The position numbers and the translations under genes were made by a program. The notes under the pieces are model-generated. The model saw nothing but the letters and a program-made list of their open reading frames with translations. It made no database searches and was not told where the DNA came from. This document shows positions 51,064-61,871 of a stretch of 64,000 nucleotides of DNA, piece after piece; the stretch's first letter is position 1; the number at the start of each line of letters is the position of its first letter. This DNA is from Allobrachymonas denitrificans DSM 15123 (GTDB taxonomy: Bacteria > Pseudomonadota > Gammaproteobacteria > Burkholderiales > Burkholderiaceae_C): contig NZ_FOCW01000004.1 of NCBI RefSeq assembly GCF_900110225.1, positions 62,001 to 126,000 on the forward strand, given 5' to 3'.

Positions 51064-51531
51064 ATGAATCGTCTAGCCTCCATCCTGCCAGCCTCACAGG
51101 TCGTCGTCGACGTCGACGTCACCAGCAAAAAGCGCGCCTTCGAAGAAGTCGGCCTGCTGTTCGAAGACCTGCACAACCTGAGCCGTGCCACTATCACCGA
51201 CAGCCTGTTCGCGCGCGAACGGCTGGGTTCCACCAGTCTTGGTCACGGGGTGGCCATTCCGCATGGCCGCATCAAGGGCCTGAAGGCGCCCATGGCGGCG
51301 CTGTTCCAGCTGGCACGCCCCATCGGTTTCGACGCACCGGACGACAACCCGGTCAGCCTGCTGATCTTCCTGCTGGTACCCGAAACCGCCACGCAGAAGC
51401 ACCTCGAGATCCTGTCCGAGATCGCCGAAATGCTCAGTGACAGCGAACTGCGCGAAAAACTGATGACCACGCACGACTCGCTGGCCCTGCACCAGCTGGT
51501 GTCGGACTGGCAGTCCATCCACCCGAACTGA
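51064..51531 (+). CDS. ptsN: Nitrogen-PTS EIIA component (EIIANtr)
   Basis: A 155-residue EIIA of the nitrogen phosphotransferase system, which is phosphorylated on His and signals to K+ transport, KdpD and other targets. The active His is in GHGVAIPHGRI at residue ~66. The C-terminal helix region (KHLEILSEIAEMLSDSELRE) is typical. It lies between hpf and hprK, each side bounded by an intrinsic terminator, so it is likely its own unit. Confidence 0.94.
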   Translation: MNRLASILPASQVVVDVDVTSKKRAFEEVGLLFEDLHNLSRATITDSLFARERLGSTSLGHGVAIPHGRIKGLKAPMAALFQLARPIGFDAPDDNPVSLLIFLLVPETATQKHLEILSEIAEMLSDSELREKLMTTHDSLALHQLVSDWQSIHPN

Positions 51532-51554
51532 CGGCGCGGCTGCGGACATCGATG

Positions 51555-51580
51555 AGGCGAACCTGCGGGTTCGCCTTTTT
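51555..51580 (+). terminator. Intrinsic terminator of ptsN
   Basis: AGGCGAAC and GTTCGCCT form an 8-bp stem with a 6-nt loop, followed by a T-run, 24 bp past the ptsN stop. Confidence 0.9.
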
Positions 51581-51693
51581 CATGGGCGCTTGCCGGCCCG
51601 GCGTGCAGCGGGCCGCTGGGTTACATTAGGTGGTGAAGCTGCGGCCCGGCCAGTCCGGTGCCGTATTTTTCCTGTTTTTGCGTGATTGCCGCC

Positions 51694-52653
51694 ATGAAAC
51701 ACACCGTCATCAGTGCCGACGTGCTGTTCGAAGATTTCCGTACCACCCTGCGCTGGCAGTGGCTGGCCGGGCTGGGCGCCTCGGAGCGGCGCTTCGAGGA
51801 AGTGGCGGTAATGGAGGCGGCCTCGGGTGCCGACCTGGTTGGCTACCTCAACTACATCCACCCCTACCGCGTGCAGGTGCTGGGCGAGCGCGAGGTGCAC
51901 TACGTGACCAAGGCCACGCCCGAGGATGTGGCACGCCGCATTGCCCGCATCGTCACGCTGGAGCCGCCGGTGCTGATCGTGGCCGACGGCCAGACGCCGC
52001 CCGAGGCATTGCTGCAGATGTGCGAACGGGCGCAGATTCCGCTGTTTGCCACGGATGAGCGCGCCGCCTACGTGATCGACCTGCTGCGCACCTACCTGTC
52101 CAAGCACTTCGCCAACCGCGACACCATGCACGGCGTGTTCCTGGACATCCTGGGACTGGGCGTGCTGATCACCGGCGAGTCGGGCCTCGGCAAGAGCGAA
52201 CTGGGTCTGGAACTGATCACGCGCGGCAATGGTCTGGTGGCTGACGATGCGGTGGATTTCTACCGCATCAACCAGACCACCATCGAGGGCCGCTGCCCCG
52301 AACTGCTGCAGAACCTGATGGAGGTGCGCGGCATCGGCCTGCTGGATATCCGCGCCATCTTCGGCGAGATTGCGGTGCGCCGCCGCATGCGCCTGCGGCT
52401 GATCGTGCACCTGGTGCGCAAGGAAACGCTGGAACGCGACTACGAGCGCATGCCGACCGAACCGCTTTACCAGGACGTGCTGGGCGTGCCGATCCGCAAG
52501 GCGGTGATCCAGGTGGTGGTGGGCCGCAACATTGCCGTGCTGGTCGAGGCGGCCGTGCGCAGCACCATCCTGGAGCTGCGCGGCATCAACACCTACGAGG
52601 AGTTTGCCGCGCGCCAGAGAGCCGCCATGCTCAGCGGCTTCCAGGACGACTGA
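51694..52653 (+). CDS. hprK: HPr kinase/phosphorylase
   Basis: A 319-residue HprK, which phosphorylates HPr on Ser and reverses it with phosphate. The C-terminal kinase domain has the P-loop [17 protein letters not shown], then [10 protein letters not shown] and the HprK signature [17 protein letters not shown]. The N-terminal ~130 residues are the conserved non-catalytic domain. ATG 51694 ([12 protein letters not shown]) is preferred; the frame extends 12 codons upstream without a ribosome site. In proteobacteria HprK goes with an incomplete PTS, consistent with ptsN next door. Confidence 0.94.
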   Translation: MKHTVISADVLFEDFRTTLRWQWLAGLGASERRFEEVAVMEAASGADLVGYLNYIHPYRVQVLGEREVHYVTKATPEDVARRIARIVTLEPPVLIVADGQTPPEALLQMCERAQIPLFATDERAAYVIDLLRTYLSKHFANRDTMHGVFLDILGLGVLITGESGLGKSELGLELITRGNGLVADDAVDFYRINQTTIEGRCPELLQNLMEVRGIGLLDIRAIFGEIAVRRRMRLRLIVHLVRKETLERDYERMPTEPLYQDVLGVPIRKAVIQVVVGRNIAVLVEAAVRSTILELRGINTYEEFAARQRAAMLSGFQDD

Positions 52654-52662
52654 GGGGTGGAT

Positions 52663-52741
52663 GCCCGGCGGGTGCCGGGCGCTTCAGCGTGGCGGCTCCG
52701 GGCCAGCCAGCACATCGACGCCCGGCATGCACCGGGCGTTT
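52663..52741 (+). terminator. Two hairpins after hprK, second a likely terminator
   Basis: GCCCGGC-GGGT-GCCGGGC (52663-52680) and CGCCCGG-catgca-CCGGGCG (52719-52738, followed by TTT) share the CCCGG core. They lie between hprK and the convergent symporter gene and may serve both. Confidence 0.6.
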
Positions 52742-52747
52742 GCCGTA

Positions 52748-54163
<1,416 letters not shown>

Positions 54164-54273
54164 GTGCTCCCTTTCGTTATGCTTGTGGCGACCGAAAAAT
54201 GGGGGGACTATAGGCCGCCTGATGGTATTTGTCTCAAAATGCCGTCAAACCGGATTGATAATTTTTCACGTTC

Positions 54274-55395
54274 TCAGGCGCTGGCCATGCGCTGGAACAG
54301 TCCGCCGGGCAGGCGGCCCACCTCTCCGTCCAGTTCGAGCTCGAGCAGGCGCGCCTGCAACGTGGCGGTGTCCATGCCGGTGCGTGCCAGCAGGGCGTCC
54401 AGGCTGACCGGGTCATAGCCGAGCGCTTCCAGCACGGGGTCGTCATGGGTGCGCTGCGGCAGAGCGGGGGCGTCACGCCGCACCAGTCCGGGCCGCAATT
54501 CTTCCAGCACATCTTCCGCCGATTCCACCAGCTTGGCGCCCTGGCGGATCAGCGCATGGCAGCCGCGCGACTGCGGCGAGTGGATGGAGCCGGGAATGGC
54601 AAACACTTCCTTGCCCTGCTCGCTGGCCAGCCGTGCCGTGATCAGCGAGCCGGATTGCGGCGCGGCTTCCACCACCAGCACGCCATGGCTGAGTCCGGCG
54701 ATGATGCGGTTGCGTTGCGGGAAGTGGTGCGCCAGCGGCGGTGCGCCCAGCGGACACTCGCTCAGCAGCACGCCGGTTTGTGCGATGCGGTGGGCCAGTT
54801 CGCGGTGCTGGCGCGGGTAGACCCGGTCCAGCCCGGTGCCGACCACGGCGATGGTGGAGGGGCCGGCGTGCAGCGTGGCATCGAAGCCGCTCAGGGCCCC
54901 TTCATGCGCTGCCGCATCCACGCCGAGCGCCAGACCGGACACCACCGTCCAGCCCAGATCGGCAAAGGCACGCGCAAACTGGCGCGCATTGATGGCGCCC
55001 TGCGGCGTGGGATTGCGGCTGCCCACCATGGCCATGCCCTGGCTGGCAGCCAGCCGGTCCACCTGGCCGAGCCCATACAGCAGCACGGGCGGGTCGGCCA
55101 TCTGCAGCAGCGAGGAGGGATAGTCCGGGCTGCCGAGCGTGAGCAGGCGGCGTTGCAGGCCGTCGTCCTGTTGCAGCCAGGCCCAAGTGGTGTCGATCAG
55201 GGCCAGTGTTTCGGGGGCGGGATTGCGCAGGGCCTCGGCCTGGCGGCTGCTCACGACCTGCTCCAGGGCCGGGCGCGATTGCGCCACGATCTGTTCGGGC
55301 AGGCCGAAGGCCGCCAGCAGGCGCCGTGCGCTGTCGGGGCCGATGCCATCGGCTTGTACCAGTTGCAGCCAGGCTGCCAGTTCTTCGCGGGTCAT
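54274..55395 (-). CDS. dprA: DNA processing protein DprA
   Basis: A 373-residue DprA/Smf that loads RecA on incoming single-stranded DNA in natural transformation. The Rossmann core shows MAMVGSRNPTPQGAINARQF, VVSGLALGVDAAAHEGAL, STIAVVGTGLDRVYPRQH and FPQRNRIIAGLS. A SAM-like N-terminal region and a C-terminal winged helix (LDALLARTGMDTATLQARLLELELDGEV, in part) flank it. ATG 55393-55395 overlaps the stop of the upstream secreted protein gene as ATGA. The long upstream extension of this frame is that gene's shadow. Confidence 0.95.
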   Translation of the reverse strand: MTREELAAWLQLVQADGIGPDSARRLLAAFGLPEQIVAQSRPALEQVVSSRQAEALRNPAPETLALIDTTWAWLQQDDGLQRRLLTLGSPDYPSSLLQMADPPVLLYGLGQVDRLAASQGMAMVGSRNPTPQGAINARQFARAFADLGWTVVSGLALGVDAAAHEGALSGFDATLHAGPSTIAVVGTGLDRVYPRQHRELAHRIAQTGVLLSECPLGAPPLAHHFPQRNRIIAGLSHGVLVVEAAPQSGSLITARLASEQGKEVFAIPGSIHSPQSRGCHALIRQGAKLVESAEDVLEELRPGLVRRDAPALPQRTHDDPVLEALGYDPVSLDALLARTGMDTATLQARLLELELDGEVGRLPGGLFQRMASA

Positions 55396-55946
55396 GGGTG
55401 GGGACAGGGGAAAGGGGAGTCGCCGGCAGTATCCCGCGAGGCAGGCACACTGTCCAACGCCAGCAGCAGATCGCCGGGGCGAATGGCATCCGCAGCCTGC
55501 ACGATGTCGACCATGGCTTGCGGCGTGGCGGCATGCTGCGTTGCCAGGCGGGCGGTGCCGATCGGCTGGACCAGCACGGTATGCGGACTCGTGGAGGCGG
55601 TATTCGCGCTTCGCCAGGCCGAACCGGCCCCGGCTGATGGGGGCAGTGTGCGCAGGATGCGGTAGTGAACTGCCATGGGCGAAAGACACCCGTCAGCAGG
55701 AAGCGAAGCCGGCTCCTGCTTCGGCCACTGCACAAGCACCCGGTCGCCCGTTGCAAGCAGGCTGCGCATCTCGCTGCCGCTGGCCAGGATGCGCCCAGCA
55801 CGGGCATGGGTCTCTGCATCCATCCAGAAGGGCGCAGGGCCGGCATGGGCTGTTGCCCAGGCGGCCGTCAGCAGGAAGGCACACGGCAAGCGCAGAAGCC
55901 GGTGCCTGGCTCGTGTACGGAACAGGGGTGAAATAAATATAGTCAT
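55392..55946 (-). CDS. Secreted protein coupled to dprA, possibly a LysM-protein remnant
   Basis: A 184-residue protein with a signal peptide ([19 protein letters not shown]). Two later stretches, [13 protein letters not shown] and [20 protein letters not shown], recall the C-terminal part of the LysM proteins often encoded before dprA in Burkholderiales, but no LysM domain is present, so it may be a shortened or diverged relative. That match is from memory. ATG 55944-55946 has no ribosome site and sits in an AT-rich pocket unlike its surroundings, so the start may be wrong. Its stop overlaps dprA (ATGA). Confidence 0.55.
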   Translation of the reverse strand: MTIFISPLFRTRARHRLLRLPCAFLLTAAWATAHAGPAPFWMDAETHARAGRILASGSEMRSLLATGDRVLVQWPKQEPASLPADGCLSPMAVHYRILRTLPPSAGAGSAWRSANTASTSPHTVLVQPIGTARLATQHAATPQAMVDIVQAADAIRPGDLLLALDSVPASRDTAGDSPFPCPHP

Positions 55947-56130
55947 AAAGTATCAATTATGCTGCATTTCCACCGCCAAACAGGAAAAACACACTGAAGC
56001 CGACCACTCCACTCACCCGTCTTTGCCGCCCACCCCAACGCGATTTCTCGATTCGCGCGAAAATGCAGGGATTCGCGCGCCCGGCGTGGCGCTGCTGCAT
56101 TCCCGAACCCAACCGTTCCCTCGTATATCC

Positions 56131-56655
56131 ATGGCCCTGCTTCCCATCCTCGTCTATCCCGATCCCCGCCTCAGCACCGTGGCCAAGCCTGTTGCCGCCG
56201 TGGATGACCGTCTGCGCGGCATCATCGCCGACATGTTCGAGACCATGTACGAGGCCAAGGGCATCGGCCTGGCGGCCACGCAGGTGGACGTGCACGAGCG
56301 TCTTGTGGTGATCGACGTCTCCGAAGAACGCAACGAGCGCCTGGTGGTGATCAACCCCGAGATCGAGTGGATGAGCGAGGAGCGTATCAAGGGCGACGAG
56401 GGCTGCCTGTCGGTGCCCGGCATCTACGACGGCGTGGAGCGTGCCGAGCGCATCCGCGTGCGCGCACTGGACGAGAATGGCAACAGCCGCGTGATCGAGG
56501 CCGAGGGCCTGCTGGCGGTGTGCCTGCAGCACGAAATGGATCATCTGGCCGGCAAGGTGTTCGTCGAATACCTGAGCCCGCTCAAGCGCAACCGCATCAA
56601 GACCAAGCTGGCCAAGGCGCAGCGCGAGGCCGAGCGCGAAGCGCGCGCCCAGTAA
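56131..56655 (+). CDS. def: Peptide deformylase
   Basis: A 174-residue metalloenzyme that removes the formyl group from new N-termini. All three motifs are present: [17 protein letters not shown] and [12 protein letters not shown], with Cys and two His as metal ligands. The C-terminal tail is basic and helical. It is followed after 19 bp by fmt, its functional partner, and is divergent from the secreted-protein/dprA pair. Confidence 0.96.
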   Translation: MALLPILVYPDPRLSTVAKPVAAVDDRLRGIIADMFETMYEAKGIGLAATQVDVHERLVVIDVSEERNERLVVINPEIEWMSEERIKGDEGCLSVPGIYDGVERAERIRVRALDENGNSRVIEAEGLLAVCLQHEMDHLAGKVFVEYLSPLKRNRIKTKLAKAQREAEREARAQ

Positions 56656-56674
56656 CCCGGCAAAGGCAGTTCCC

Positions 56675-57763
56675 ATGAAAGTCGTTTTCGCCGGCACGCC
56701 GGAGTTTGCCCAGGTCGCGCTCGAGCGCCTGCTGGCCGCCGGTTTCGAGGTGCCGCTGGTGCTGACGCAGCCGGATCGCCCCGCCGGTCGCGGCATGAAG
56801 CTGCAGGCCTCGCCCGTCAAGCAGACGGCGCTGGCGCACGGCATTCCCGTGGCACAGCCGCTCAGCCTGCGTCTGGACGGCAAGTATCCCGACGATGCCG
56901 CTGCCGCGCGCGAGGCGCTGCTGGCGGCACAGCCCGATGTGATGGTGGTGGCCGCCTACGGCCTGATCCTGCCGCAATGGGTGCTGGACTTGCCGCGCCT
57001 GGGTTGCCTCAACATCCACGCCAGCCTGCTGCCCCGCTGGCGCGGCGCCGCGCCCATCCACCGAGCCATCGAGGCCGGCGATGCGGCCACTGGCATCACC
57101 ATCATGCAGATGGATGCGGGGCTGGATACCGGCGACATGCTGCTGGTGGAGCAGCTGCCCATCGCGGCGGATGACACCACCGCCACCCTGCACGACAAGC
57201 TCGCCACGCTCGGTGGCCGCCTGATCGTGGAGGCGCTGGAACTGGCCGCTTGCGGCGGTTTCCGTCCGGTCAGGCAGCCCGAAGCGGGCGTGACCTACGC
57301 ACACAAGATCGAAAAGGCCGAAGCGCTGGTCGACTGGAACCTGCCTGCCGAACAGATCGGCCGCCGCGTACGCGCCTTCAACCCTTTCCCGGCGGCGCTC
57401 ACCCATGCGCGTACGCCGGAAGGCAAGAGCGAACCGGTCAAGATCTGGCGTGCGCAAGTGTCCGGCATGCCTGTGCTGGCGGCAGCCCGGCCGGGGGAGG
57501 TGCTGGCGCTGGATGCCCAGGGCATCCATGTTGCCTGCGGTAGCGACAGCGTCCGCAATCCGGAAAGCCTCCTTGCCAACAGTCCGGTCGTCACGGCGCC
57601 TGATTCCGAGCCGCGTGGCGACGCCGGGCCGCAGCCCAAGGGCCAGCGCTCTGCCCTGTGCCTGACCGAACTGCAGCGCGCCGGCGGCAAGCGCCTGCCG
57701 GCAGCCGACTGGCTGCGCGGTTTTGCCCTGCCGGTCGGCAGCCTGCTCGGCGCGCAGGACTGA
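56675..57763 (+). CDS. fmt: Methionyl-tRNA formyltransferase
   Basis: A 362-residue enzyme that formylates initiator Met-tRNA. The N-terminal Rossmann domain shows [42 protein letters not shown] with the catalytic Asn/His, and [11 protein letters not shown]. It is longer than E. coli Fmt (315) owing to an inserted stretch of roughly 40 residues in the C-terminal tRNA-binding domain (around [13 protein letters not shown] to KGQRSAL). It lies in a def-fmt-azlC-azlD run with gaps of 19 and 4 bp. Confidence 0.95.
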   Translation: MKVVFAGTPEFAQVALERLLAAGFEVPLVLTQPDRPAGRGMKLQASPVKQTALAHGIPVAQPLSLRLDGKYPDDAAAAREALLAAQPDVMVVAAYGLILPQWVLDLPRLGCLNIHASLLPRWRGAAPIHRAIEAGDAATGITIMQMDAGLDTGDMLLVEQLPIAADDTTATLHDKLATLGGRLIVEALELAACGGFRPVRQPEAGVTYAHKIEKAEALVDWNLPAEQIGRRVRAFNPFPAALTHARTPEGKSEPVKIWRAQVSGMPVLAAARPGEVLALDAQGIHVACGSDSVRNPESLLANSPVVTAPDSEPRGDAGPQPKGQRSALCLTELQRAGGKRLPAADWLRGFALPVGSLLGAQD

Positions 57764-57767
57764 CACC

Positions 57768-58595
57768 ATGCCCCCCGCCACTACTGTGCAGGCGCTGCCC
57801 CGCGTCCCGGCACCGCGTGACCCGGTGCAGGAGCCGCGCGTGCTCTCGCTCGCCATGTTGCGCCAGCCGGCGTTCTGGGAGGGCTCGCGTGCCTACCGGC
57901 CGCTCTGGCTGGGCATTGCCTCCTGGGGCCTGATGACCGGCGTGGCCATGACCAACTCCGGCCTCAGCCTGTTCGAAGGCCTGCTGATGACGCTGCTGGT
58001 GTTTGCCGGTACGGCACAGCTGGCCGCCATCCCGCTGATCGCGGCCGGTGCCCCGGTGTGGGTGGTGCTGGCGGCGGCCTTCTGCGTGAACCTGCGTTTT
58101 GTCGTCTTCAGCGCCCATCTGCGCGAATATGTGCGGCATCTGCCGTTCCGCGAGCGCGTGCTGTTTGGCTATCTGTCCGGCGACATCAACTACGTGCTGT
58201 TCGTGCAGCGCTATCCGCATCCGTCCGATGAGCCGAAGCTGCGCGGCGAGCAGATTGCCTGGTATGTCGGCAGCACGGCGACCAACTATGTGGCCTGGTG
58301 CACCGCCTGCACGCTGGGCGTGCTGGTGGCGCAGGCGCTGCCGCTGTCCTGGGGGCTGGGCTTTGCCGGTACGCTGGCCGTGCTCGGCGTGCTGTGCGCC
58401 ACGCTGGACAACCGCATGCGCATTCTTGCCACCACGCTGGCGGGCGGCGTGGCGGTGCTGGCCTGGAACCTGCCACTCAAGCTGAACCTGGTGGCCGCCA
58501 TCGTGGTGTCGGTGGCCGTGTGTCTGGCGCTGGAATACACCGTGCTGCGCCGCAGCTCGGACGAGCGCGACGCCCGTACGGAGGCGCGCCGATGA
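57768..58595 (+). CDS. azlC: AzlC-family branched-chain amino acid exporter, large subunit
   Basis: A 275-residue membrane protein of the AzlC/YgaZ type: SGLSLFEGLLMTLLVFAGTAQLAAI and NLRFVVFSAHLREY (in part) are family marks. With AzlD it exports branched-chain amino acids or their analogues. The N-terminal ~40 residues are polar and Pro-rich. It starts 4 bp after fmt and overlaps azlD by ATGA. Confidence 0.9.
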   Translation: MPPATTVQALPRVPAPRDPVQEPRVLSLAMLRQPAFWEGSRAYRPLWLGIASWGLMTGVAMTNSGLSLFEGLLMTLLVFAGTAQLAAIPLIAAGAPVWVVLAAAFCVNLRFVVFSAHLREYVRHLPFRERVLFGYLSGDINYVLFVQRYPHPSDEPKLRGEQIAWYVGSTATNYVAWCTACTLGVLVAQALPLSWGLGFAGTLAVLGVLCATLDNRMRILATTLAGGVAVLAWNLPLKLNLVAAIVVSVAVCLALEYTVLRRSSDERDARTEARR

Positions 58596-58948
58596 GCCTC
58601 GACCCTACCCTGCCCGGCCAGACCGACTGGATCACGCTGCTCATCATCCTGGGTCTGACCGTGGTCACCATCGTCTCGCGCAGCCTGTTCTTCCTGTCCA
58701 GCCGCGAGCTGCCCATGCCGCGCTGGTTCAAGCGCGGCCTGCAGTACGCACCGGCGGCGGCGCTCGCCTCCATCGTCATTCCGGCCATCGTGATGACATC
58801 CGACAACCAGCTGGCCAGCTGGAACGATGCCCGTCTGTACGGCGCGCTGGCCGGCGCAGCCTGGTTCTTCTACCGCCGCAGCGTGATGGGCACCATTCTG
58901 GTCGGCATGGCCGTGTACCTGCCGCTGCACCTCGGTCTGGGCTGGTAA
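58592..58948 (+). CDS. azlD: AzlD-family small subunit of branched-chain amino acid exporter
   Basis: A 118-residue protein with about three to four helices and the AzlD pattern WFKRGLQYAPAAALASIVIPAIV. It is the required small partner of AzlC. Its start overlaps the azlC stop, ensuring equal translation. Confidence 0.9.
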   Translation: MSLDPTLPGQTDWITLLIILGLTVVTIVSRSLFFLSSRELPMPRWFKRGLQYAPAAALASIVIPAIVMTSDNQLASWNDARLYGALAGAAWFFYRRSVMGTILVGMAVYLPLHLGLGW

Positions 58949-59111
58949 TTTCTCCTGCGAACGACCGTGCGAAATACGGGATTGTGCTGACACGCAAATC
59001 CGGAAAAAGCCGGTTACACTGCGCTTTCATATTGCTTACGCGGGTACCGGCCCAGGAGGCTTGGTGCGCGCATGGCAATAGATCCCATATACCCCCTTAG
59101 GAGACAACCCC

Positions 59112-60308
59112 ATGCAACGTTCCCTGACCCTGAGCCTGAATGTCCTGGCCCTGGCAGCCCTGGTCGCAGTCGCCGGCTGTTCCAAGCAGGAGCCGGCCGC
59201 CGGTGCCGCAACCAGCGGTGCAGCCCCGGCGGCGGCCACTGCCGATGCCGGCGCGGTTGAAGTGCCCTTCGGCACCGTCGGCCCCATTTCCGGCGGCATT
59301 GCCCACATCGGCAAGGACGTGGAAAACGGCGTGCGCCTGGCTCTGGACGAAGTCAACGCGAGCAAGCCCACCATCGGCGGCAAGCCGGTGCATTTCACGG
59401 TCGTGGCGGAAGACGATGCGGGCGATCCGAAGCAGGCGACCGCCGTGGCCCAGAAGATGTGCGACTCCAAGGTTGTTGCCGTGGTCGGCCACCTGCAGTC
59501 CGGTACCACCATTCCGGCTTCCGACATCTACGCCAAGTGCGGTATCCCCATGATTACCGCTTCGGCCACCAACCCGGACCTGACCAAGCCCGGCCACAAG
59601 AACGTGTTCCGCCTGATCGCCAACGACAACCAGCTGGGTGAAGCCGTGGCGGTTTACGCTGCCCAGAACGGCGTGAAGAACGTGGCCATCGTGGATGACC
59701 GTACCGCCTTCGGCCAGGGCCTGGCCGTGGTGTTCAAGGCTGCTGCCGACAAGAACGGCATGCAGGTCGTTGCCAACGAGTTCACCACCGACAAGGCGAC
59801 CGACTTCATGGCCATCCTGACCGCCATCAAGGCCAAGAAGCCCGACGCCATCCTGTTCGGCGGCCTGGACGCCCAGGCCGGCCCCATGCTGCGCCAGATG
59901 GGCCAGCTGGGTCTGGACAACGTCAAGCTGTTCGGCGGCGATGCCATCTGTACCGAGAAGCTGCCCGAGCTGGCTTCCAACTCCAAGACCGTGGAGAACG
60001 TGATCTGCGCCACCGGCGGTTCTTCCGTGCAGAAGATGGCGGGCGGCCCCGAGTGGCTGAAGGGCTACGAAGCCAAGTACCCCAAGCAGTTCCAGATCTA
60101 CAGCCCCTACGCCTATGACGCCACCCGCGTGCTGGTGGAAGCCATGAAGGCTGCCGACTCCACCGATCCGGCCGTGTACCTGCCCAAGCTGGCTGCCACC
60201 AACTTCAAGGGCCTGACCGGCGAAATCAGCTTCACCGACAAGGGCGAGCTGCAGAAGCCGGCCGTCACCCTGTACACCTACAAGGACGGCAAGCGCGTCG
60301 AGATGTAA
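59112..60308 (+). CDS. LivK-type branched-chain amino acid ABC transporter binding lipoprotein
   Basis: A 398-residue substrate-binding protein. The signal peptide ends in VAGC, followed by a ~30-residue Ala-rich linker and a type I periplasmic-binding fold: VGPISGGIAHIGKDVENGVRLAL (in part), VVGHLQSGTTIPASDIY and AFGQGLAVVFK. It resembles Leu/Ile/Val-binding proteins; the true ligand is not certain. AGGAGA lies 8 nt before the ATG. No liv permease or ATPase genes are in the window, so it works with a distant transporter. A terminator follows. Confidence 0.9.
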   Translation: MQRSLTLSLNVLALAALVAVAGCSKQEPAAGAATSGAAPAAATADAGAVEVPFGTVGPISGGIAHIGKDVENGVRLALDEVNASKPTIGGKPVHFTVVAEDDAGDPKQATAVAQKMCDSKVVAVVGHLQSGTTIPASDIYAKCGIPMITASATNPDLTKPGHKNVFRLIANDNQLGEAVAVYAAQNGVKNVAIVDDRTAFGQGLAVVFKAAADKNGMQVVANEFTTDKATDFMAILTAIKAKKPDAILFGGLDAQAGPMLRQMGQLGLDNVKLFGGDAICTEKLPELASNSKTVENVICATGGSSVQKMAGGPEWLKGYEAKYPKQFQIYSPYAYDATRVLVEAMKAADSTDPAVYLPKLAATNFKGLTGEISFTDKGELQKPAVTLYTYKDGKRVEM

Positions 60309-60367
60309 TGCCGCAGCTGCCGTGCTCCCCGTGAGCGCGGCAGGCTGACTCCTGCGCCGCACGGCGC

Positions 60368-60410
60368 ACCGCCCTGGATGTACAGCGGACGGTGCCCGGG
60401 CGGTTTTTTT
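60368..60410 (+). terminator. Intrinsic terminator of the LivK-type gene
   Basis: ACCGCCC and GGGCGGT pair across a long loop that has its own weak stem, followed by TTTTTTT. Confidence 0.82.
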
Positions 60411-60447
60411 GTACCCGCAATAACCAGCCTGGCAGCGCGGCCTCCCG

Positions 60448-60453
60448 TTGACA
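60448..60453 (+). promoter_or_regulatory. Consensus -35 hexamer of nsrR
   Basis: TTGACA is a perfect -35 match, 18 bp before the NsrR-like box. The -10 would fall at or inside the left end of that box, the usual layout for a repressed promoter. The exact -10 is unclear. Confidence 0.5.
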
Positions 60454-60470
60454 GGCAGGGCTCACATAAT

Positions 60471-60493
60471 AAGATGTATATCAAATATATCTT
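60471..60493. promoter_or_regulatory. NsrR-type binding site upstream of nsrR
   Basis: The 23-bp dyad starts AAGATGTATAT and ends AAATATATCTT around a single central base. It follows the known 11-1-11 NsrR pattern (AAGATGYATTT-N-AAATGCATCTT): 10 of 11 match in the left arm and 9 of 11 in the right. It ends 32 bp before the nsrR start. Confidence 0.78.
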
Positions 60494-60525
60494 ATGAAAA
60501 CCGCACACTCCGCCCGAGGCCTGCC

Positions 60526-61002
60526 ATGCGTCTTGCCACCATGACCGATTACGCCCTGCGCCTGCTGATGTACGTGGCGCAGCAGCCGGAGCGTCTGTGC
60601 AACATTGCCGAGATCGCCCAAGCCTATGGCGTCTCCGAAGCGCATCTGATGAAGATCACGCACCAGCTGGGCCGCCAGGGCTGGCTGGATACGGTGCGTG
60701 GTAAAGGTGGCGGCATCCGTCTGGCCGTGGCGCCTTCCGAGATCGGCATCGGCGCCGTGGTGCGCGGCATGGAGCCCGATTTCTACCTGGTGAACTGCCT
60801 GACGCAGGACGTGACCTGTGCCCTGGCCGGCAGCTGCCGCCTGACCGGCATCATGAGCGGCGCCCTGCAGCAGATGCTGGACTATTTCGACGACTACACC
60901 CTGGCCGACCTGTTGCCGCCCGATCCGGCCGAGTTTCCGGTGCAGCCGCCCGCCCCCTGGCAGCCGCCGCCTGCCATCCGGGTGCGCAACGCCCGGCGCT
61001 GA
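60526..61002 (+). CDS. nsrR: Rrf2-family nitric oxide-sensing repressor NsrR
   Basis: A 158-residue regulator with the Rrf2 winged helix ([46 protein letters not shown]). Three cysteines in [18 protein letters not shown] fit the NsrR Fe-S ligands (E. coli spacing differs slightly), and DYTLADL near the C-terminus also matches NsrR. It represses nitric-oxide defence genes until NO attacks the cluster. The Pro-rich tail after DLLPPDP is longer than in E. coli. A good NsrR box lies in its own promoter, so it is autoregulated. Confidence 0.88.
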   Translation: MRLATMTDYALRLLMYVAQQPERLCNIAEIAQAYGVSEAHLMKITHQLGRQGWLDTVRGKGGGIRLAVAPSEIGIGAVVRGMEPDFYLVNCLTQDVTCALAGSCRLTGIMSGALQQMLDYFDDYTLADLLPPDPAEFPVQPPAPWQPPPAIRVRNARR

Positions 61003-61039
61003 GCGCGCTCGCGCCGCATTCATCCACACGGAGAGAGCC

Positions 61040-61384
61040 ATGACCCATGTCGTAACCGAAGCCTGCATCAACTGCAAATACACCGACTGCGTGGACGTCT
61101 GTCCGGTGGACGCCTTCCGCGAAGGCAAGAACATGCTGGTGATCGATCCGGACGAATGCATCGACTGCGCCGTCTGCATTCCGGAGTGTCCGGTCGCCGC
61201 CATCTTCCCGGAGGAGGATGTGCCGAAGGATCAGCGCAAGTACATTCCGATCAACGCTGATCTGGCGCGCAAGTGGCCGGTGATCGCGCGCACCCACGCG
61301 GCCCTGCCGGATGCGGACGACTGGGCCAAGGTGGAAGAAAAGGCGCAATTGCTGGACGAGCGCAGCGCCAAGGAACCGGACTGA
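61040..61384 (+). CDS. fdxA: Seven-iron ferredoxin FdxA
   Basis: A 114-residue ferredoxin of the FdxA type. N-terminal cysteines in [18 protein letters not shown] and [17 protein letters not shown] form one [3Fe-4S] and one [4Fe-4S] cluster, followed by the ~50-residue C-terminal extension usual for FdxA. GGAGAG lies just before the ATG. It follows nsrR by 37 bp and could share its promoter; its electron partner is not evident. Confidence 0.93.
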   Translation: MTHVVTEACINCKYTDCVDVCPVDAFREGKNMLVIDPDECIDCAVCIPECPVAAIFPEEDVPKDQRKYIPINADLARKWPVIARTHAALPDADDWAKVEEKAQLLDERSAKEPD

Positions 61385-61391
61385 ACGGTGT

Positions 61392-61871
61392 TCAGGCCTC
61401 TTCCGGTCCGTCCTGCTCCTCGATGTCGTAGTCCTCGACTTCAGGCGGCTTGACCAGCAGCACCGGCACCGGCGAATCCTGCACCAGCTTGCTGGAGGTG
61501 GAGCCTTCCAGCGCCGTGCGCACAAGCCCCAGCGCGCGCGAGCCCATTACCACCATGTCGCAGCCGTAGGACTCGATCAGCTCCAGGATGGCCGGCACCG
61601 GATCGCCCGTGAGCACCGCCGTTTCATACGGCACGTTGAAGGACTCGAGCAGCTTGGCCGATGCCGCCATGCTGTCGGCACCCGCTTCCAGCGCCACGTT
61701 GGCCAGCATCTCCTGATCGTCGCGCGCCGTCAGGCGCTCGTAGAACGAGGCCGGCTCCTGCACGTTGGCCAGCACGAATTCGGCCTTCAGACCCTCCTGC
61801 ACCAGACGCAGGGCGAAACGGGTTTCATGCAGCGACAGGGCGCTGCCATCGACGGGGAGCAGGATCTTCAT
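61392..61871 (-). CDS. Universal stress protein (UspA family)
   Basis: A 159-residue single-domain Usp: [21 protein letters not shown] at the N-terminus and the ATP-binding [20 protein letters not shown] near the C-terminus, followed by [11 protein letters not shown] binding is predicted (G-2x-G-9x-G-S/T pattern). The acidic C-terminal tail ([16 protein letters not shown]) is extra. AAGGAA lies 6 nt before the ATG. It converges on fdxA with a 7-bp gap. Confidence 0.92.
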   Translation of the reverse strand: MKILLPVDGSALSLHETRFALRLVQEGLKAEFVLANVQEPASFYERLTARDDQEMLANVALEAGADSMAASAKLLESFNVPYETAVLTGDPVPAILELIESYGCDMVVMGSRALGLVRTALEGSTSSKLVQDSPVPVLLVKPPEVEDYDIEEQDGPEEA

